Origin: Halocafeteria seosinensis
Lineage: Eukaryota; Sar; Bigyra; Bicosoecida
Reading direction: 5' to 3'
Assembly (NCBI GenBank): GCA_001687465.1
Contig: LVLI01001634.1
Span: forward strand, 1 to 12,483
DNA length: 12,483 nt
This document shows, piece by piece, positions 12,001 to 12,483 of this stretch. How positions within the stretch are numbered: position 1 is the first letter of the stretch; the number at the start of each line of letters is the position of its first letter. The position numbers and the translations under genes are program-made. A model generated the notes under the pieces. That model searched no databases and was not told the origin of the DNA. It worked only from the letters and a program-made list of their open reading frames with translations.

Positions 12001-12483
12001 TTGCCACCGTTGGAACTGGATAGAACAACATCCCCGGCCTTAACACCATTTCCAGAACTTATCTTCGCAGACCTTCCGGATACAATAACTCTCCCCGTTT
12101 CCCCGTCACTAACGGGACCAGTCCCGAGAGAAACGGTCCCACTACTAAGTCCACGATCTGTTGCCACCTTGACCCCACTACCACCCGAGCCACCAAGAAA
12201 CTGCACCGAGCCACTATCCACGGTATGCTCCGCATTAGCCGACCTGACCATTAAGGACCCTGCGTCGGCTCCAGAATTTCCAGAGATCATGTGAATCTCC
12301 CCACTTTCTCCGATAGTGCTTTCTCCTGTACGCATGTGAAGCGATCCACTTTCGCCCTCTACTATACCGTTTCCTGTCTCTACAGTGATTCCTCCACTTG
12401 CCTGACCAACACTGTGTGCAGGTTCAGTAGCTATACGTATGCCCGCAGTCGACACGCTTACCCGGCGTTGACGCTGCTGAAGT
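1..12483 (-). CDS. Giant Gly/Ser-rich tandem-repeat protein, internal fragment open at both ends
   Basis: One minus-strand frame stays open across the entire window: full codons run from 12482 down to 3, about 4,160 residues with no stop. The start and stop both lie outside, so in-frame Met codons here are not supported starts. The protein repeats a unit of about 15 residues: [S/T]-G-x-[I/V/L]-x-[I/L/V]-x-[S/T]-G followed by a variable polar loop, for example SGSLHMRTGESTIGE then SGEIHMISGNSGADA at the right end. In the 100 residues at 12057-12356 I counted 21 Gly, 19 Ser and 7 Thr. Across the whole fragment I count about 35 scattered Cys and 11 Trp. I see no RTX nonapeptides, catalytic motif, transmembrane helix or signal peptide. 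The alternating hydrophobic strand and Gly turn suggest a beta-solenoid or beta-roll fibre, possibly a surface, wall or adhesive protein; this is inference. I do not recognise a named family. Similar-looking proteins are, from memory, found in microalgae; a giant bacterial adhesin is the alternative. Coding status is very secure, function is unknown. Confidence 0.95.
1701..1997 (-). other. Tryptophan-rich patch in the repeats
   Basis: Four of the 11 tryptophans in the fragment fall in these 99 residues (about 3496-3594): DIWIQSDGQW, NIWLRSAD and TLWSGTAS. Their codons are at 1995-1997, 1974-1976, 1800-1802 and 1701-1703. Three of them sit at strand positions where other units carry Ile, Val or Ser. 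The same stretch has a longer loop with Asp and Pro (AGTTLDPDSTGG) and a Cys. A surface-exposed aromatic ladder for binding glycans or another protein is possible but is inference. Confidence 0.45.
3525..3701 (-). repeat. Very Gly-dense, compact repeat block
   Basis: This block contains closely spaced units with Gly-Gly and Gly-Gly-Gly corners: GGPVKIESGNGNSPGGGRGG, KISIISGNGSGAGGG, TVSVSVGRGAGTGDGG, ILSMSAGD. Loops are short and almost entirely Gly, Ser, Ala and Asn. It is the most regular and most Gly-rich part I found, and could be a more flexible or more tightly packed stretch of the fibre. The only RTX-like feature is an isolated GTGDGG, which does not recur as a nonapeptide. Confidence 0.5.
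4351..4358 (-). repeat. Homopolymer tract of eight G on the coding strand
   Basis: Eight consecutive C on the plus strand encode the Gly-Gly-Gly of LRGGGSVPRRGG. The frame is intact on both sides, so no shift is present in this copy. Confidence 0.8.
5316..5510 (-). other. Divergent insert of about 65 residues within the repeats
   Basis: Residues about 2325-2389 depart from the regular spacing. They run from KLQGKSVSLSPGEGHLPG through IVSFTAQNSSDVKIESG to ATILGPSGKIIGWTG and KGITGDMILKTG. Three Pro residues, a Trp and several bulky hydrophobics occur where the usual loops are Ser/Gly. Pro-Gly turns replace Ser-Gly turns. It may be a capping or kinking element inside the fibre. No known domain is recognised. 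Confidence 0.45.
6474..6482 (-). other. Cys-Ser-Cys pair in the repeat region
   Basis: The coding strand reads TGT AGC TGC in the context TGCSCEISGD. It is the only place where I saw two cysteines within three residues. The remaining roughly 33 cysteines are single and scattered, often in a Gly-Cys or Ser-Cys position next to a turn. They could form disulfides between stacked coils if the protein is extracellular. Confidence 0.35.
6888..6902 (-). other. Basic cluster KRRTK in a repeat loop
   Basis: The loop after SFLQGKTVA carries Lys-Arg-Arg-Thr-Lys, the most basic short cluster I noticed within the repeats, and is followed by LITGEGIQSG. A dibasic site in an exposed loop could be a protease-processing point in a secretory protein, but it could equally be an ordinary variable loop. 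The evidence is weak. Confidence 0.25.
7938..8060 (-). other. Ala/Thr-rich irregular segment
   Basis: Residues about 1475-1515 include ELTFGAGISAAAAPSVAI followed by TTGSTTTGQAGG. A run of four Ala then Pro-Ser replaces the normal Ser-Gly corner, and Thr replaces Ser in the loops. The next units return to the ordinary pattern. It may be a flexible joint in the fibre. This is a compositional observation only. Confidence 0.4.
8242..8248 (-). repeat. Homopolymer tract of seven G on the coding strand
   Basis: Seven consecutive C on the plus strand encode the Arg-Gly-Gly part of ANRGGCIRL. The frame continues unchanged through it. Confidence 0.75.
9834..9959 (-). other. Divergent insert of about 42 residues within the repeats
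   Basis: Residues about 842-883 read HVKILTEAAQGCTG, then DLLIFSEGRIGF, then STSSSDHPGNFTVSTG. The segment carries more acidic, aromatic and bulky residues (Glu, Phe, His, Pro) and a Cys, and lacks several of the usual Ser-Gly corners, although alternating strands can still be traced. It looks like a decayed or specialised pair of units. I see no known motif in it. Confidence 0.45.
11419..11426 (-). repeat. Homopolymer tract of eight G on the coding strand
   Basis: Eight consecutive C on the plus strand encode part of an Arg-Gly-Gly-Gly-Gly-Val run. The reading frame is intact on both sides. It is a site where polymerase slippage or sequencing error would shift the frame. Confidence 0.8.
11685..11771 (-). 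other. Irregular break in the repeat near the N-terminal side
   Basis: Residues about 238-266 leave the normal rhythm. A strand ending SGNRIIGLAG is followed by TTNTPAFRVSAGGG and then NLRGG. The Thr-Asn-Thr-Pro stretch and the short-spaced strand pair are unlike the surrounding Ser/Gly loops. It is best read as a longer loop or kink between repeat blocks. No separate domain is recognisable. Confidence 0.4.
12462..12482 (-). other. Non-repeat basic segment at the N-terminal-side edge
   Basis: The first seven residues visible, LQQRQRR, do not fit the repeat: they are Gln/Arg-rich with no Gly or Ser. The repeat pattern begins directly after them (VSVSTAGIRIATEPA and onward). They could be the end of a different upstream domain, an irregular loop, or sequence next to a splice junction, since the coding strand reads CTTCAGCAG at the edge and GGGTAAGC a little further on. 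The window is too short here to decide. The frame itself remains open to the edge. Confidence 0.35.

Larger units (their letters stand above)
3..12461 (-). repeat. Degenerate protein-level tandem repeat, about 12-16 residues per unit
   Basis: Essentially the whole reading frame from residue 8 onward is built of short units with the pattern Ser/Thr-Gly, one strand of alternating hydrophobic residues, Ser/Thr/Gly-Gly, and a loop of about 5-8 residues rich in Ser, Ala, Asn, Thr and Gly. Spacing is usually 14-16 residues (42-48 bases), with shorter 11-13 residue units mixed in. At about 15 residues per unit this gives roughly 270-290 copies, an estimate rather than a count. The repeats are conserved as a pattern only. 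The Ser-Gly pair alone is written as AGTGGA, TCTGGA, TCCGGC, AGCGGT, TCGGGC and others, and I saw no long identical DNA copies. This implies old repeats held by selection on the protein, not a recent tandem expansion. Confidence 0.9.

Noticed and set aside
11662-12294. A 210-codon plus-strand open frame, Pro-rich
   Set aside because: Same plus frame and same Gly-to-Pro mirror effect as the other long plus-strand frames. There is no independent coding evidence.
1-12483. RTX toxin or RTX adhesin (calcium beta-roll)
   Set aside because: The GGxGxDxUx nonapeptide does not recur. Asp is not placed regularly after Gly-x-Gly, and unit length is about 15, not 9.
1-12483. CRISPR array or non-coding satellite with a period near 45 bases
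   Set aside because: There are no identical direct repeats. The period is variable, always a multiple of three, and conserved only after translation.
1-12483. Collagen-like or silk-like protein
   Set aside because: There is no Gly-x-y triplet periodicity and very little Pro in the true frame. Poly-Ala or GAGAGS blocks are absent; the only Ala run is four residues near 7990.

Overview
The whole window is the inside of one giant protein-coding sequence read from the minus strand. In the frame whose codons occupy plus-strand positions 3-5, 6-8 and so on up to 12480-12482, I read about 4,160 consecutive sense codons with no stop. Neither the true start nor the true stop is present, so the full protein is longer than 4,160 residues. 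I see no other gene, RNA gene, mobile element, CRISPR array, promoter or terminator, and there is no intergenic DNA.

The protein is extremely repetitive in pattern but not in exact sequence. Its basic unit is about 12-16 residues, most often near 15: a Ser/Thr-Gly pair, a short strand of alternating hydrophobic residues (x-[I/V/L]-x-[I/L/V/F]-x), another Ser/Thr-Gly turn, then a variable small and polar loop. I estimate roughly 270-290 units in the window. A second unit type recurs, in which two strands are joined by only a 2-5 residue turn. It is commonest between about 4990 and 10320. Gly and Ser make up about 40% of residues. Calcium-binding RTX nonapeptides, recognisable enzyme motifs, transmembrane stretches and signal peptides are absent from the part shown. 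The pattern suggests a very long beta-solenoid or beta-roll fibre, probably a cell-surface, cell-wall or secreted structural or adhesive protein. That role is inference.

The organism cannot be fixed from this sequence. Base composition is balanced, all six Ser and all four Gly codons are used freely, and no intron is needed over 12.4 kb. From memory, long Gly/Ser-rich proteins of this general style occur in microalgae (diatoms, pelagophytes and other stramenopiles) and possibly in viruses of algae. Giant bacterial adhesins are the main alternative. A homology search is needed to decide.

Layout, reading the protein from its N-terminal side (right, high coordinates) to its C-terminal side (left): a short basic edge at 12462-12482; regular repeats with one irregular break near 11685-11771; a hairpin-rich stretch from about 10320 to 4990, containing irregular inserts at 9834-9959, 7938-8060 and 5316-5510; a more regular section from about 4990 to 2000 with a very Gly-dense block at 3525-3701; a tryptophan-rich patch at 1701-1997; and regular repeats that run off the left end. 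The numerous Pro-rich open frames on the plus strand are artefacts of the Gly codons on the other strand.
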